Positions 23,901 to 33,310 of a stretch of DNA of 64,000 nt are shown here, piece after piece. A program made the position numbers and the translations under genes. The stretch is taken from contig CM031607.1 in the NCBI GenBank assembly GCA_018398815.1, positions 90,639,745 to 90,703,744 of the forward strand. Direction: 5' to 3'. Position 1 is the first letter of the stretch. The number at the start of each line of letters is the position of its first letter. The notes under the pieces were generated by a model. The model was not told the DNA's origin. It ran no database searches and worked only from the letters and a program-made list of their open reading frames with translations. Source of the stretch: Conus ventricosus. Taxonomy: Eukaryota; Mollusca; Gastropoda; Neogastropoda; Conidae.

Positions 23901-24291
23901 GTTTTAATCTAATCTCTAAGACTTCGCCCTCTGACCAACCAGAGCCTCTCATTTAGCTTCTTCAGCGGCAGCGTCAAACTGTGTAAGCAGTTTCGTCTGC
24001 CCAACCGGGTGTTAAGTCATTATGAGAAAGAATAGTCTGCTGTTTTAGTTGAGACCCAGACTTCTAGATTTTCTTCATTTATTGTTACATAGTCGATTAA
24101 AACAGCTAACATACTTTAACTGGCGGGTCTATTGTTAGTTTGCCTGGAACTTGAGAAATAGCATGAACAACACTTGCCGTACGTTTGTTGGGTCAATGAC
24201 TTCTAATCAATATCATTCAGTGCTCTTGATAAACGCTCTCTCTCGAGCATTCCTTCAAACAATTCGTCTGTCCTTCATATATCTTAGCCAT
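20944..24291 (-). pseudogene. polB: Family B DNA polymerase (protein-primed type), frame-broken
   Basis: Reads the minus strand from an ATG at 24,291 to a stop at 20,944, about 1,115 codons, normal for Polinton-type PolB. Signposts in order: RGSGWSEGEV (near 23,940), exonuclease motif YADFES (DFE at 23,262-23,270), CWICG with DHDHISGK (about 22,935-23,006), HNLRGYDSHLI (about 22,820-22,855), VYPYEYM (near 22,620), YLDANNLYGWAMAQ (about 22,119-22,162), VDLEYPHELHDLHNDY (near 21,990), FGKTMEN (about 21,685-21,705), a TDT remnant of the last catalytic motif (about 21,419-21,438), then GKVIKEYVGLRSKMYSI. Many frameshifts separate these pieces. In intact relatives the enzyme replicates the element from a protein primer. 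Confidence 0.95.
22900..23010 (-). other. Endonuclease VII-like zinc module inside PolB
   Basis: CWICG is followed about 15 residues later by DHDHISGKFRGA and an HN pair. This Cys/His arrangement matches the recombination endonuclease VII-like module often found N-terminal to the exonuclease/polymerase domains in Polinton-type PolB proteins. The last cysteine lies in a shifted frame (about 22,905). Confidence 0.75.
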
Positions 24292-24327
24292 GTTGAGTTT
24301 CTTTTCTAACTCAAAATATTTATTTAA

Positions 24328-25038
24328 ATTAAAAAAAAATTCTTAATCAGAATCATATCGACGGTCTTTTTGCGCTTGGACTCATAAACTAAAGTATAAA
24401 CACCTTTTGGTGTTGTTAATGTGAGCTGTTTAGAACAGAGTTTAATGTCTCGTTTTACTTTTTTTAAGCATTCCTTTTTTATCTGCTCGGGGTCTGGCTG
24501 TTGAGAAAAACTTGTCCTCGCCTTTCTTTGAAGATCAAACTTTTGTCTTTTGTAGTCATCAAAATCGGCCTGTAAACGATTAAATTCTTCATCCGTGATG
24601 TTTGAGTCAACAAGCGCTTTATTTATTGTCAGTTTAAACGAACTAGTTTAGCCGTTATTAGTTGAACCATAGCTGTGTGCTTTTGGAGTTTAGTTTATTT
24701 TTTTGCCAGCCGCACTTACAGCTAATGAACACAGGCCGAGAGCTAAAGACAAACCTCCTAGAGGTAAAGCTGCGGGTGCGCCTATGCCCGTTGCTAAGAG
24801 ACCAACACTCGTTCCTGCTGATAGAGCGCTTATAGTCGATGCTCCAGTATTAACATAAGTAACAGCATTAAAGGCAGCAGAATACCTTCGTTTGGTTTTG
24901 CGTATTTTGAAAGGTCTTGCTCTAGTACTTGCTGCATTTGCGTAATGTTTGTTAATCTAAAGGTTTTTATGTTAGGGTTTCTACTATCCCTTCTTTTGGC
25001 GGCGCTGTAGGCACATTTGGATAAACCTGAACAGACAT
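24328..25038 (-). pseudogene. Virion-type protein: Gly/Ala-rich hydrophobic core plus coiled coil
   Basis: Starts at an ATG on the minus strand at 25,038 (MSVQVYPNVPTAPPKEG), with a basic segment (RPFKIRKTKRR), then a hydrophobic Gly/Ala stretch including GLLATGIGAPAALPLGGLSL (about 24,748-24,806), then a charged helix (NITDEEFNRLQADFDDYK) and a lysine-rich end. This design recurs in Polinton-like elements of cnidarians and molluscs as an unnamed, probably membrane-active or core-associated protein. At least three frameshifts are present. It lies between the capsid and polymerase genes on the same strand. Confidence 0.65.
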
Positions 25039-25064
25039 GCTTTTTATAAAAATGAAAAAATAAT

Positions 25065-26331
25065 TTAGTATACTACATCTGATACATCTGTTATTTACAA
25101 TATTCAGCTGCGCATCATATAATAAAAACAAATGTACATTAAGCGGTTTATCGGCTTCTTCTTCTTTATCAATTTTGAATGTTTATTACGTCTCTCACAG
25201 CTCTCCCGCTTCCATGCAACTGATTATCCTCTGTTGATCTTAGGTCAATCCATAAACCGTATTTTGTTGTTAAATAATCATCAAGCCTAACATTGTGAAG
25301 ATGTAAATCTTTAGACGCAAGGTCAACTGTGGATTTCTACACCTCCCACCTCCAACAGTTTTCTTATTTCATCAAAATGCTGATAAGGTTAAGCCCGCTA
25401 GCATAGATTGGTTAGGACTGCCCTCAATCGAACATTGTACTTTCGTTATTTTGGATTAAAAAAACTTTTCACTTCCTCTTTTGAACGGTTCTTTCATCTC
25501 ACACAGCAATAAAATACCTTAAGCGATCTTGCTGCAACACTAAAACTAAAATTCCATATAGTGTCTGCCCTGCTTCTAGGATATGTTGTATGATGAATCA
25601 CTCTTTCGTAATATATTGGTAAATGTGAATGATATTGGTGCGCAATCAGCTCTGCTAAATTAGAGTTGCTAACAACGTCAAACTCTAACGAGATGTCAGA
25701 AATGCTGTACTTGCTTCGGTGTCTGATGATCTAATAAACACGTTTGTATTCATTAAAAGTTAGTTCATATAACAATCTGTCTTTCAATGCTCCTTGAAAG
25801 TATGGTGCATGCGCTTTTAAACAAACTCAAAATCTAAGGGTATGGAAAAGCGATTTCCATACGCATAACTTACGGCTGCATACTTTTTTGCCGTCTTCAG
25901 CATCTCCAGCGCCTATTCTATGTTTTAGCGCTTCATTATTTTCTATTCCTTGAAACGCAAGATCAGCCCTTTCATTCCCGTTAGCCATAGATCAAAATAG
26001 TTAAAATATGTCTGCATTGTGTAAAGAAAATATTTCTTGCCCCTCAATTTTATAGAAATTTTCTTAACAATTGCCCGCCCCAGATTCTGTACAACTGTCC
26101 TGTTTGGGTCTGTTGTTGAAACGAGTTCTATTTTGAAAGTAAGACGCGCAGAGCCTGGCACAATCAATTCATCCGCTCCTAAGTCTGAAATTTGACAGTA
26201 AGAATTTGATCTGCATCAATAGTAGATGGATTTATTTGGAACAATAATATTCCGTTTATTTCCCTTCACGCCATGGGGCCTTTTAGTTTTCTATGCGGGT
26301 CAAGAATCGAGCCATATGTTTGTTGTGGCAT
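25065..26331 (-). pseudogene. Probable major capsid protein (double jelly-roll/hexon-like)
   Basis: Starts at an ATG at 26,331 (MPQQTYGSILDPHRKLKG) and stops at 25,065, about 420 codons. An open piece at 25,943-26,167 has DPNRTVVQNLGRAIVKKI and YFNYFDLWLTG. Later pieces show NLAELIAHQYHSHLPIYYERV, DTIWNFSFSVAARSLKV (about 25,513-25,585) and FDEIRKLLEVGGVEI. I recognise this combination from structural proteins of Polinton-like elements in corals and molluscs, taken to be the capsid protein. The fold assignment is inference. It is oriented with PolB and divergent from the next plus-strand gene (35 bp between the start codons). Multiple frameshifts. Confidence 0.6.
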
Positions 26332-26366
26332 TTTATAAAACAAAATAAAAGTTAATTATTAAAAAC

Positions 26367-27539
26367 ATGGCAAGAATTGAAGCTGAAGAAGATTATGATG
26401 TTTTTGATCGTGGAGACGACATGAGTGAAATGATCCCTTGACACAGCATCGCTCAATGCACTCAATGCGGCATGAATTACAGAAAGTAAGGTTTAAATCA
26501 TGTACCAAAGTTTAGGTCAAGAACCTCCCGAATTTATAGACCCAAATGATTTTGAATTAAAAGATGATCATTTGTTTGTGAAAAACGATCAAGGAGAACT
26601 TGCTCAGCTTACAACTAAAAAAGACCCATCAAAGTTTTTAGCCGTGGGTTCAATTAGAAATAGACTCAGTGTGAAAGATCAAAATCGCCTTGGCCTTGTT
26701 AGGCCAAAATTAAGGCAGAAGCAGTTCTAAACTTCAAAACACACTGCAAGAACTCCCGACAGATAACCAAATGCAAAACATGGAACTTAAAGAATTAAAT
26801 CAATCAGCAGGCGAATTAATAAATACAATAGAAGCAGAAACCAGTTTTTCAGAAGAAACAGCGTTAAAAACAATTAATGATTCCCCATTGCCTATGCGAG
26901 AATTATTAGCCCTTGATCGTACTTTAAGAACCATTAGAGCGAATTAACAAACAATTTAGCAAAACTAGGTGAACTAGATGGGCATATAAAAAGAGAAAAA
27001 GAAAAACTCGTTGAGGCTGATGACGCCAACTTAGGGCCTAATATTAAAGAAAGAATAACCCAAAGACTAAAAGATCTTGAACAAGAAAGATCAGCAAGAC
27101 TAAAGTGACGACTACTAACCGGGACCAATTACGAACTCAAGTGAATAGAATAAGAGAAACTATCGAAAAAATTTTATATGAAGACACAACGCTATCAGAA
27201 CGAATAAGAACAATTTTTTAGAGAGCAAGTGTCACATTAGCAAGCGTTATAACAGCCTTAGGATTTGCAGTAAGTACACTAGTGTTGGCTATTACAGGCG
27301 CGGTGGAGGCCAAAGTCCAGCGCCTCCATCGCCATCACCTCCATCTCCGCCTGATAAATCATGGGTAAAAAAACAGCTTGATCATCTTGCAAGTTTATTA
27401 AAAAAATTAGCTGGTAAAGCCGTGGACGCTTTACCAGGAATAATGGGAGTATTGTCAGCTGGCTTTTGTCTACTGCAAGCAAGTAGTTGGCTTTATGGCC
27501 GAGCACTTATGGACATTAGTTCTCTTAATAGTTGGTTAA
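26367..27539 (+). pseudogene. Coiled-coil protein with two membrane segments
   Basis: Begins with MARIEAEEDYDVFDRGDD at 26,367, is interrupted near 26,438, and resumes as an open frame at 26,500-26,730. It then runs through a long charged coiled coil (about 26,800-27,200), a hydrophobic helix (VTLASVITALGFAVSTL, near 27,240), a proline/serine linker (PSPPSPP) and a second hydrophobic helix (VVGFMAEHLWTLVLLIVG, 27,486-27,536). The same plan occurs in unnamed proteins of Polinton-like elements. It may be a membrane or tail-type virion component; the function is unknown. The stop (27,537-27,539) overlaps that of the convergent neighbour. Confidence 0.6.
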
Positions 27540-28190
27540 TTTTTAGTAAGATAAAGACCAAGTAATCCTAGGCCAGTTAATCCAAGAACAAGCGCTGTCT
27601 TTTCATATTCATGGTCATCGCGAACAGAGTCCGCGAGCTTTGCTGAGCCTTCAATACTTTGGGGGTTTGGACTTCGGGGATTGGATGACTTATTCTTGGG
27701 TGTTCTTTTATTGTTTGTTAATATTACTGGCCCAGAATTTATGTCGTTTTTCCCAACCTTCTGTTCATTGCCTGCTATAAGAATTTCATTATTATAGTTT
27801 ATTATTGTACCTACTGGAGTCTGAGGTCAGAAGGCAGCATGTATAAACCAGTGCCAACAGCAAAGTCTACTTTCGATCTTGCGTATTGTAAAACATGTTG
27901 GTACCTTTGAATACTTGAAGGTAAATCAACTGTAGAATTAATGGCGTCCTCTAAATTTGCTAAGTATTGTTTTTGTGCGTCAAAGCCAGTAGAAGGATCA
28001 GTTATGCTCGATCTCGCCTGTGCTTGCGAACCTAGCAAACACCAAACGTAAGTACGAATAGAGCGTTTATTCGTTCTATTCCCGCTCTAGTTAGGCCCTT
28101 AGAAGTGTCTAAGATAAATGTTGTCCATGCTGTTTTATGCTCTTGCTGTAGGGACCCAGGCTGAACAGTTTTGCCTGAAAAGAAAGTTTG
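27536..28190 (-). pseudogene. Unnamed virion-type protein with C-terminal membrane anchor
   Basis: The open part is 27,811-28,038 (helical, with SIQRYQHVLQYARSKVDFAV). Frames upstream to about 28,190 and downstream extend it, ending in ALVLGLTGLGLLGLYLTKN before the stop at 27,536-27,538. The last 15 residues form a glycine-rich hydrophobic anchor. Function not recognised. The start is uncertain because of frameshifts between about 28,040 and 28,190. Confidence 0.5.
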
Positions 28191-28229
28191 AAAGGAGGAT
28201 GCCAGTCATAGTTATACTTTCTGTGCGTG

Positions 28230-28743
28230 CCCCGAAAATAAAGGTCGCCTAGGCCATGATTATGATCCAACTTTTGTCTAAAGTCTGTCTTGATGTTAAT
28301 ATTGAATCGTTACAGATCCTTTCAAAAGCCTTCATGTCTATTCTGTTGCTGAGTGGATTAAATGGTTTGTCATTTGGTAATGGAGCTTGCAGTTCAGTCA
28401 AAATACGTCTGAAGGTGTATAGAAATGAAATCTGTACACTGACCTCACCAAAGGATCATGGTGATTAAATGATCAGCATACGCCACTCCACACCCAGTGA
28501 TGCGCAAAACACAGCAAAGTTTAACTGGTTTCTGATAAAACTGCATCGGATGACTAAACCACGCTTTCTTGATGTGGTCGTTTTCAATAGGGGGTTAAGA
28601 TAGCTCTTCAATGGAGTACTCACCTTTTTATGAAAAGAGGCAGTCTGGGTCACAGCAATGTCAAGAGTATCAGTTGCTATATTTTTAAGATTGTAGTGCG
28701 GCCCAACAGAATATTTTGCACCAGTATATTTGAATGCACTCAT
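28230..28743 (-). pseudogene. Unnamed element protein beginning MSAFKYTGAKYSVG
   Basis: Starts at an ATG at 28,743 with MSAFKYTGAKYSVGPHYN and NIATDTLDIAVTQTASFHKK, then loses frame near 28,570. Coding-like pieces continue to about 28,230. It is divergent from the plus-strand gene at 28,764, with 20 bp between start codons, so the two probably share a promoter. I recognise it only as a type of small structural protein seen in such elements. Confidence 0.5.
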
Positions 28744-28763
28744 TTTTATTTCGTTAAAAAAAA

Positions 28764-29450
28764 ATGTTTGTAACAATAACAACTCAAGACCGTCCTTCGT
28801 TTTTAGAACATGCTGTTGAAAACGATTGCGGAACCAAAATGGTCGCACTCCATGAAATATTTACAAATCGTATGGTTCAATATAAGTGAATCAAAGAAGA
28901 ATAATAAGATTCAAAAAATTGACACAACAGGTCAAAGTTAGCCAGTTAACAATACCTGATGGTTATTACGGTTTTGCTCACTAAAGAAGCATGATAACTT
29001 TGACATTACTCTCAAACTAACAATGCAAATCTAAAAACAATATTACATTCAAACCTAGAAGCAAATTACTTTTTTGATAAAGAGCTAGCTAAAATGTTAG
29101 GCTTGGAGCTAACACTCAGAGACACTCAAGATTTATTGTTACACCAGTACAAAACTACTTATGAGGGAAATCCGCTCGTATCTGCATTACATTCATTACT
29201 CTAGTTCATTGGACGAGCTGAGCACTGATGAAAACTTATATGAGTGAAGGCCCTCAACTGTTATTAAGAGCTCTTCCATCAGGAAAGCGCATATTGCGAT
29301 TAATGAAATTATACAATTCCCTAATTTTAACAGTTTAAAAGATTATTTGTGGAGGGTTGGATCATTTAATATAAAGATCACAGACAAAACAGGAAAGTCG
29401 TGAATGTGATAACCTGCAAATTGTATTTGGAAATAAATAATAAACTGTAC
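28764..29450 (+). pseudogene. Probable minor capsid/penton-type protein
   Basis: Starts at an ATG at 28,764 (MFVTITTQDRPSFLEHAVEN). Later fragments include LAKMLGLELTLRDTQDLLLH (about 29,088), LLRALPSG (about 29,264) and FNIKITDKTGK (about 29,368), in changing frames. The order resembles a beta-rich protein common in invertebrate Polinton-like elements that starts with an early wild-type-length beta domain and ends in an NIxDxxG strand. The penton/minor capsid assignment is inference; the frame is broken at several points. Confidence 0.5.
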
Positions 29451-29479
29451 TAAAAAAATCGCGGGGCCAAGAACCGGGA

Positions 29480-30309
29480 GTTACATTAGCGCTGTGAGGT
29501 GTATAACTTTAGAATTAAAGACCTTGCAGACGTTGCGGACTTTGAACAGAACGGCGAAATAGGCATTTGTATGGTTTTGAGTACACTAAAGATGGTGATT
29601 ATAAAACGCAAAGAGGTTGAAGACAACAAAAGGTTTCCTAAACTAGAGCAACTACGCATCTAGAGTGCAAATATGTTGGCCAGTATGAATTATAAAAATA
29701 GTTCGCAAAACCTGACCTCAAATGGCACTTAGAACCATATTTAGAATGGGAAATAAAATTTGAATTCATAAGCCCATTTACATATTTTAGCCGTCAAAAA
29801 GTTTCAGAAAAGCATTCAACTCTGGCCCTTTACATGTAAGTCTTATGCCAGACGACAATAGTCGGAAAGAAATTGAAATAACGCCGTATGGGAAAAAACA
29901 GTACATCCTCCACAGAAAAGAAACAGTTGTAAAAAAAGCTTCTACAAAATTACAGTTCTTTCCAAGCAGAAAATTAGGAGACACGTTCACAATGATATTT
30001 GAAATTTCTGTCTTTAAAGATGTGGAGAGGGATGGGGTTGTGGGCGTTAGTGACGTCCTTATAAAAGGAATTAATATTAGCTGGCAAAACTTAGACGTTA
30101 AACGCCTTAACGTTGTTGTCGTCGTTCTTCACAATGGCGAGGATATTAAGATCATAACAACAAGCAACAAAATCAATGTTGACTTAAATAGAAACAATCT
30201 TACAGAACTAAATTGGATTAATCTTACACATTTAGGCCTCGTAGGGTTTTATTATACTGAACAAGTTTTGACGGAGAGTATGATAAAAATAATAACTGGA
30301 TTAGATTAA
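29480..30309 (+). pseudogene. Unidentified protein upstream of the packaging ATPase
   Basis: The 3' half (29,845-30,309) is one of the longest undamaged frames in the element: 154 codons, rich in beta-branched residues, with EIEITPYGKKQYILHRKET and IKIITTSNKINVDLNRNNLT. Shorter fragments on the same strand extend it upstream to about 29,480. It ends 16 bases before the ATPase start, so the two are probably co-transcribed. No family recognised; it could be another virion protein. Confidence 0.5.
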
Positions 30310-30325
30310 ACTCTGTTATAAAACT

Positions 30326-30935
30326 ATGGAGCAGTTAAACTTTATGATAAAATCCCCTCATTGTTCAATGATTTGTGGGCAGACTGGTTGTGGAAAAACA
30401 ATATTTGTCCTAGACTTATTACAAACAGTTTATCGCTATAATTTTGATCATATTGTGATTTTCTGTCCAACACTTAAAAGGAACAAAGCATATCATGATA
30501 GAAGGTTTATATGGACAGACAATGACGTATATTTAGTTAATCCTAGCACTAAACTGAGTGAGTGTTTAGAATACTTTTATAAAGTGTTTGAAGGAACGCA
30601 GACACTCTTATTATAGATGACTGTTCAGCAGAAAAAGATATAGTTAAAAAGAGAAACACTTTGTCAAAACTAGCTTTCAGTGGAAGACATGATGGATAAG
30701 TGTGTGGATTTTATGCCAAAAATATAACTCAGTTTTAAAAGACTTTAGAGAACAGTTAAAGACTGTAGTTTTATTTCACATGAAAGACAGAGACTCATTT
30801 GAAGAATGTTTGCGCGAAAATGATGTTATTGAAAATGACCAGGAAAAACATAGGGTTAAACAAAAACTGAAATCTGAAAAGTTTAGTAAATTAGTATTAA
30901 AAACGGATAACCCTACACAGTATGTTTGTTTGTAA
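30326..30935 (+). pseudogene. FtsK/HerA-like genome packaging ATPase, two frameshifts
   Basis: Opens MEQLNFMIKSPHCSMI and carries Walker A GQTGCGKT at 30,377-30,400. A frameshift just before 30,616 displaces Walker B (LIIDD, about 30,606-30,620), and a second one near 30,695 leads into the final frame (30,702-30,935) with YNSVLKDFREQ and DRDSFEECLRENDVIEND. About 200 codons, close to the usual length. This matches the A32-like packaging ATPases of Polintons/adintoviruses, which pump DNA into the capsid. It is the last gene before the right terminus. Confidence 0.88.
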
Positions 30936-30971
30936 GGTCGTTATTTTTTGGTTATTGAAGTCTTACTTGTC

Positions 30972-31062
30972 AGAGAACAGGGAAATGCCGCTTCTGGGTC
31001 ACTTTCGCCCGAAAACTGGTTGAGGGCGAAAGTGAGCCAGAAGCGGCATTTCCCTGTTCTCT
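30972..31062. repeat. 91 bp terminal palindrome at the right end
   Basis: Arms of 39 bases (30,972-31,010 and 31,024-31,062) are reverse complements with one mismatch around a 13-base loop. The outer arm is the terminal inverted repeat partner of 15,708. The inner arm is an extra inverted copy. It can fold into a very stable hairpin. Confidence 0.93.
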
Positions 31063-31067
31063 CCCTC
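31063..31067. other. Target-site duplication, right (ccctc)
   Basis: Partner of 15,703-15,707. It lies directly after the outer arm of the terminal palindrome and leads into ctctgatag of the 43 bp unit. Confidence 0.6.
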
Positions 31068-32232
31068 TGATAGTCTGTATGGCATGTCTCTGTTAGTGCT
31101 GGTAGCCCTCTGATGGTCTGTATGCCATGTCTCTGTTAGTGCTGGTAGCCCTTTGATGGTCTGTATGGCATGTCTCTGTTTGTGCTGGTAGCCCTCTGAT
31201 GGTCTGTATGGCATGTCTCTGTTAGTGCTGGTAGGCCTTTGATGGTCTGTATGACATGTCTCTGTTAGTGTCTTTGTTAGTGCTGGTAGCCCTCTGATAG
31301 TCTGTATGACATGTCTCTCGTAGTGCTGGTAGCACTCTATCTGTATGACATGTCTCTGTTAGTGTCTCTGTTAGTGTCTCTGTTAGTGCTGTAGCCCTCT
31401 GTCTGTATGACATGTCTCTGTTAGTGCAGGTAGCCCTCTGATAGTCTGTATGACATGTCTCTGTTAGTGCAGGTAGCCCTCTGATAGTCTGTATGACATG
31501 TCTCTGTAGTGCAGGTAGCCCTCTGATAGTCTGTATGACATGTCTCTGTTAGTGCAGGTAGCCCTCTGATAGTCTGTATGACATGTCTCGGTTAGTGCTG
31601 GTAGCCCTCTGATGGTCTGTATGGCATGTCTCTGTTAGTGCTGGTAGCCCTCTGATGGTCTGTATGGCATGTCTCTGTTAGTACTGGTAGCCCTCTGTCT
31701 GTATGGCATGTCTCTGTTAGTGCTGGTAGCCCTCTGATGGTCTGTATGACATGTCTCTGTTAGTGCTGTAGCCCTCTGATGGTCTGTATGGCATGTCTCT
31801 GTTAGTACTGGTAGCCCTCTGTCTGTATGGCATGTCTCTGTTAGTGCTGGTAGCCCTCTGATGGTCTGTATGACATGTCTCTGTTAGTGCTGGTAGCCCT
31901 CTGATGGTCTGTATGGCATGTCTCTGTTAGTGCTGGTAGCCCTCTAATGGTCTGTATGGCATGTCTCTGTTAGTGCTGGTAGCCCTCTGATGGTCTGTAT
32001 GGCATGTCTCTGTTAGTACTGGTAGCCCTCTGATGGTCTGTATGGCATGTCTCTGTTAGTACTGGTAGCCCTCTGATGGTCTGTATGGCATGTCTCTGTT
32101 AGTGCTGGTAGCCCTCTGATGGTCTGTATGGCATGTCTCTGTTAGTGCTGGTAGCCCTCTGATGGTCTGTATGGCATGTCTCTGTTTGTGCTGTAGCCCT
32201 CTGTCTGTATGACATGTCTCTGTTAGTGCTCA
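31063..32232. repeat. 43 bp minisatellite, right part (about 27 copies)
   Basis: Continuation of the array at 15,475-15,707. Frequent variants are gatggtctgtatggca and gatagtctgtatgaca, a deletion form lacking the gatggt block, and a tagtgtctctgt micro-duplication near 31,260-31,390. Confidence 0.96.
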
Positions 32233-32629
32233 CACATCTGGTACAGGTGTTGAGAATTGTGTGTACGCCATTATGGGTTTTGTTTGTTTGTCTGTTCGTT
32301 GTTAGCGCACAAAGATGGAGTGATTGTTTGAAAGATTGAAAGTGTGATACAAGAAGCATATTAAACAATTGTTCCGTGCCGAAAGTTTGACTTGTGTGTT
32401 GGTTGAGAAGAAGAAACAATTGTTTGAAAGTACAATTCAGTCTCTCATTTAATCAAAAAACCCTTTATAGACATTTCACATAAACGGCACATCAGAAAGT
32501 GAAGAAACTTGACTAAGCATATCATAGCGAGTCTCATTATTTTTCTCTCTTCCCTTCACTCTTACATATACTGCTAGAAAGTTTATTCTTTGATGGTTTT
32601 GGAGCTTTCTCTTGTTGTCTTTTTTTTCA
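32233..32629. other. Non-coding interval, nothing recognised
   Basis: Unique-looking sequence between the 43 bp array and a module M copy. Confidence 0.5.
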
Positions 32630-33310
32630 ATTTTAAAAAGTGTTATGCCTTCACAAGATGAAAGATTTGAAAGACCAATGAAAAACATTAAACAGGACAA
32701 ACTTTGTAAAGTCGATTTCTCCTCTATTAATTCCTCACAGAAACAGTGAGTACTGTTGTCTAGATTTAATGTGATCAAGAATGAGATGTGGTATCAGTTT
32801 TCTTTACCACAAAAATGATGTTTATCAGGTCCAACGTATCAAGAGTCAATTTGAGAGGACCAGCCAAAGAGACATTGTTGAGGAAACGGAACACCGACAG
32901 TCAGTGGAAAATAATGGCCTCAGTGCGAGTACACCTCGACAGCAGACATCGTAGCTTTGCTTCTCCCAGAGAAATCTTAGACGTCTTCAAATGAGGTCCA
33001 AGGTTAACAAACTGATAGTGTTATAGTTGCTATGGTTTAACGTTGTAGAGTTCGCACTCTGATCTACTGTTGTGCCCTAAGGGACCTCACACAACAAAAC
33101 CGGCGTCTCTGTTAGTTAATGCGGTGTCTGCAGGCGATTGTTTCACCCCGTTGGTACACAGGGAACAGGACCAGAACAAAACGCCCGCGCAAAGAAGAAA
33201 GACGACTCGGCATCAAAAGCAGTCCCTGGGAGCTAAAAATCAGAACGCTCTGAGGAGTGCAAAGATGAAATAGCATGTCATCAGCCAGACTGCTGTTGTC
33301 ACGTATAGTC
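32630..33310. repeat. Copy of dispersed module M
   Basis: Closest to 2,290-3,060: gaccaatgaa, atcaggtccaacg, atcaagagtc, gaaatcttagacgtcttcaa, agggacctcac, ctcggcatcaaa, agaacgctctga and catgtcatcagccaga occur in the same order. It leads straight into the 44 bp array. Confidence 0.8.

Larger units (their letters stand above)
15708..31062. mobile_element. Integrated Polinton/adintovirus-like element, degenerate
   Basis: About 15.35 kb bounded by inverted terminal sequences (AGAGAACAGGGAAATGCCGC at 15,708; its reverse complement ends at 31,062) and by ccctc at 15,703-15,707 and 31,063-31,067. The interior is much more AT-rich than the host DNA. It encodes a family B DNA polymerase, a probable capsid protein, several virion-like proteins and a packaging ATPase. 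Size, terminal inverted repeats and this gene set fit Polintons/Mavericks or the related adintoviruses. I did not find the retrovirus-type integrase or the adenovirus-type cysteine protease that would complete the diagnosis. All recognised genes have frameshifts, so the copy looks inactive, or the assembly here is poor. Confidence 0.87.

Noticed and set aside
20944..24291. Host replicative or repair DNA polymerase
   Set aside because: YLDANNLYGWAMAQ, FGKTMEN and the endonuclease VII-like module are of the Polinton/viral-organellar type, there are no introns, and the gene lies between virus-type neighbours.
15708..31062. An adenovirus or a large nucleocytoplasmic virus insertion
   Set aside because: The gene content is too small for the latter, and the PolB and A32-like ATPase are of the Polinton/adintovirus kind rather than the adenovirus set (no IVa2-type ATPase was seen).
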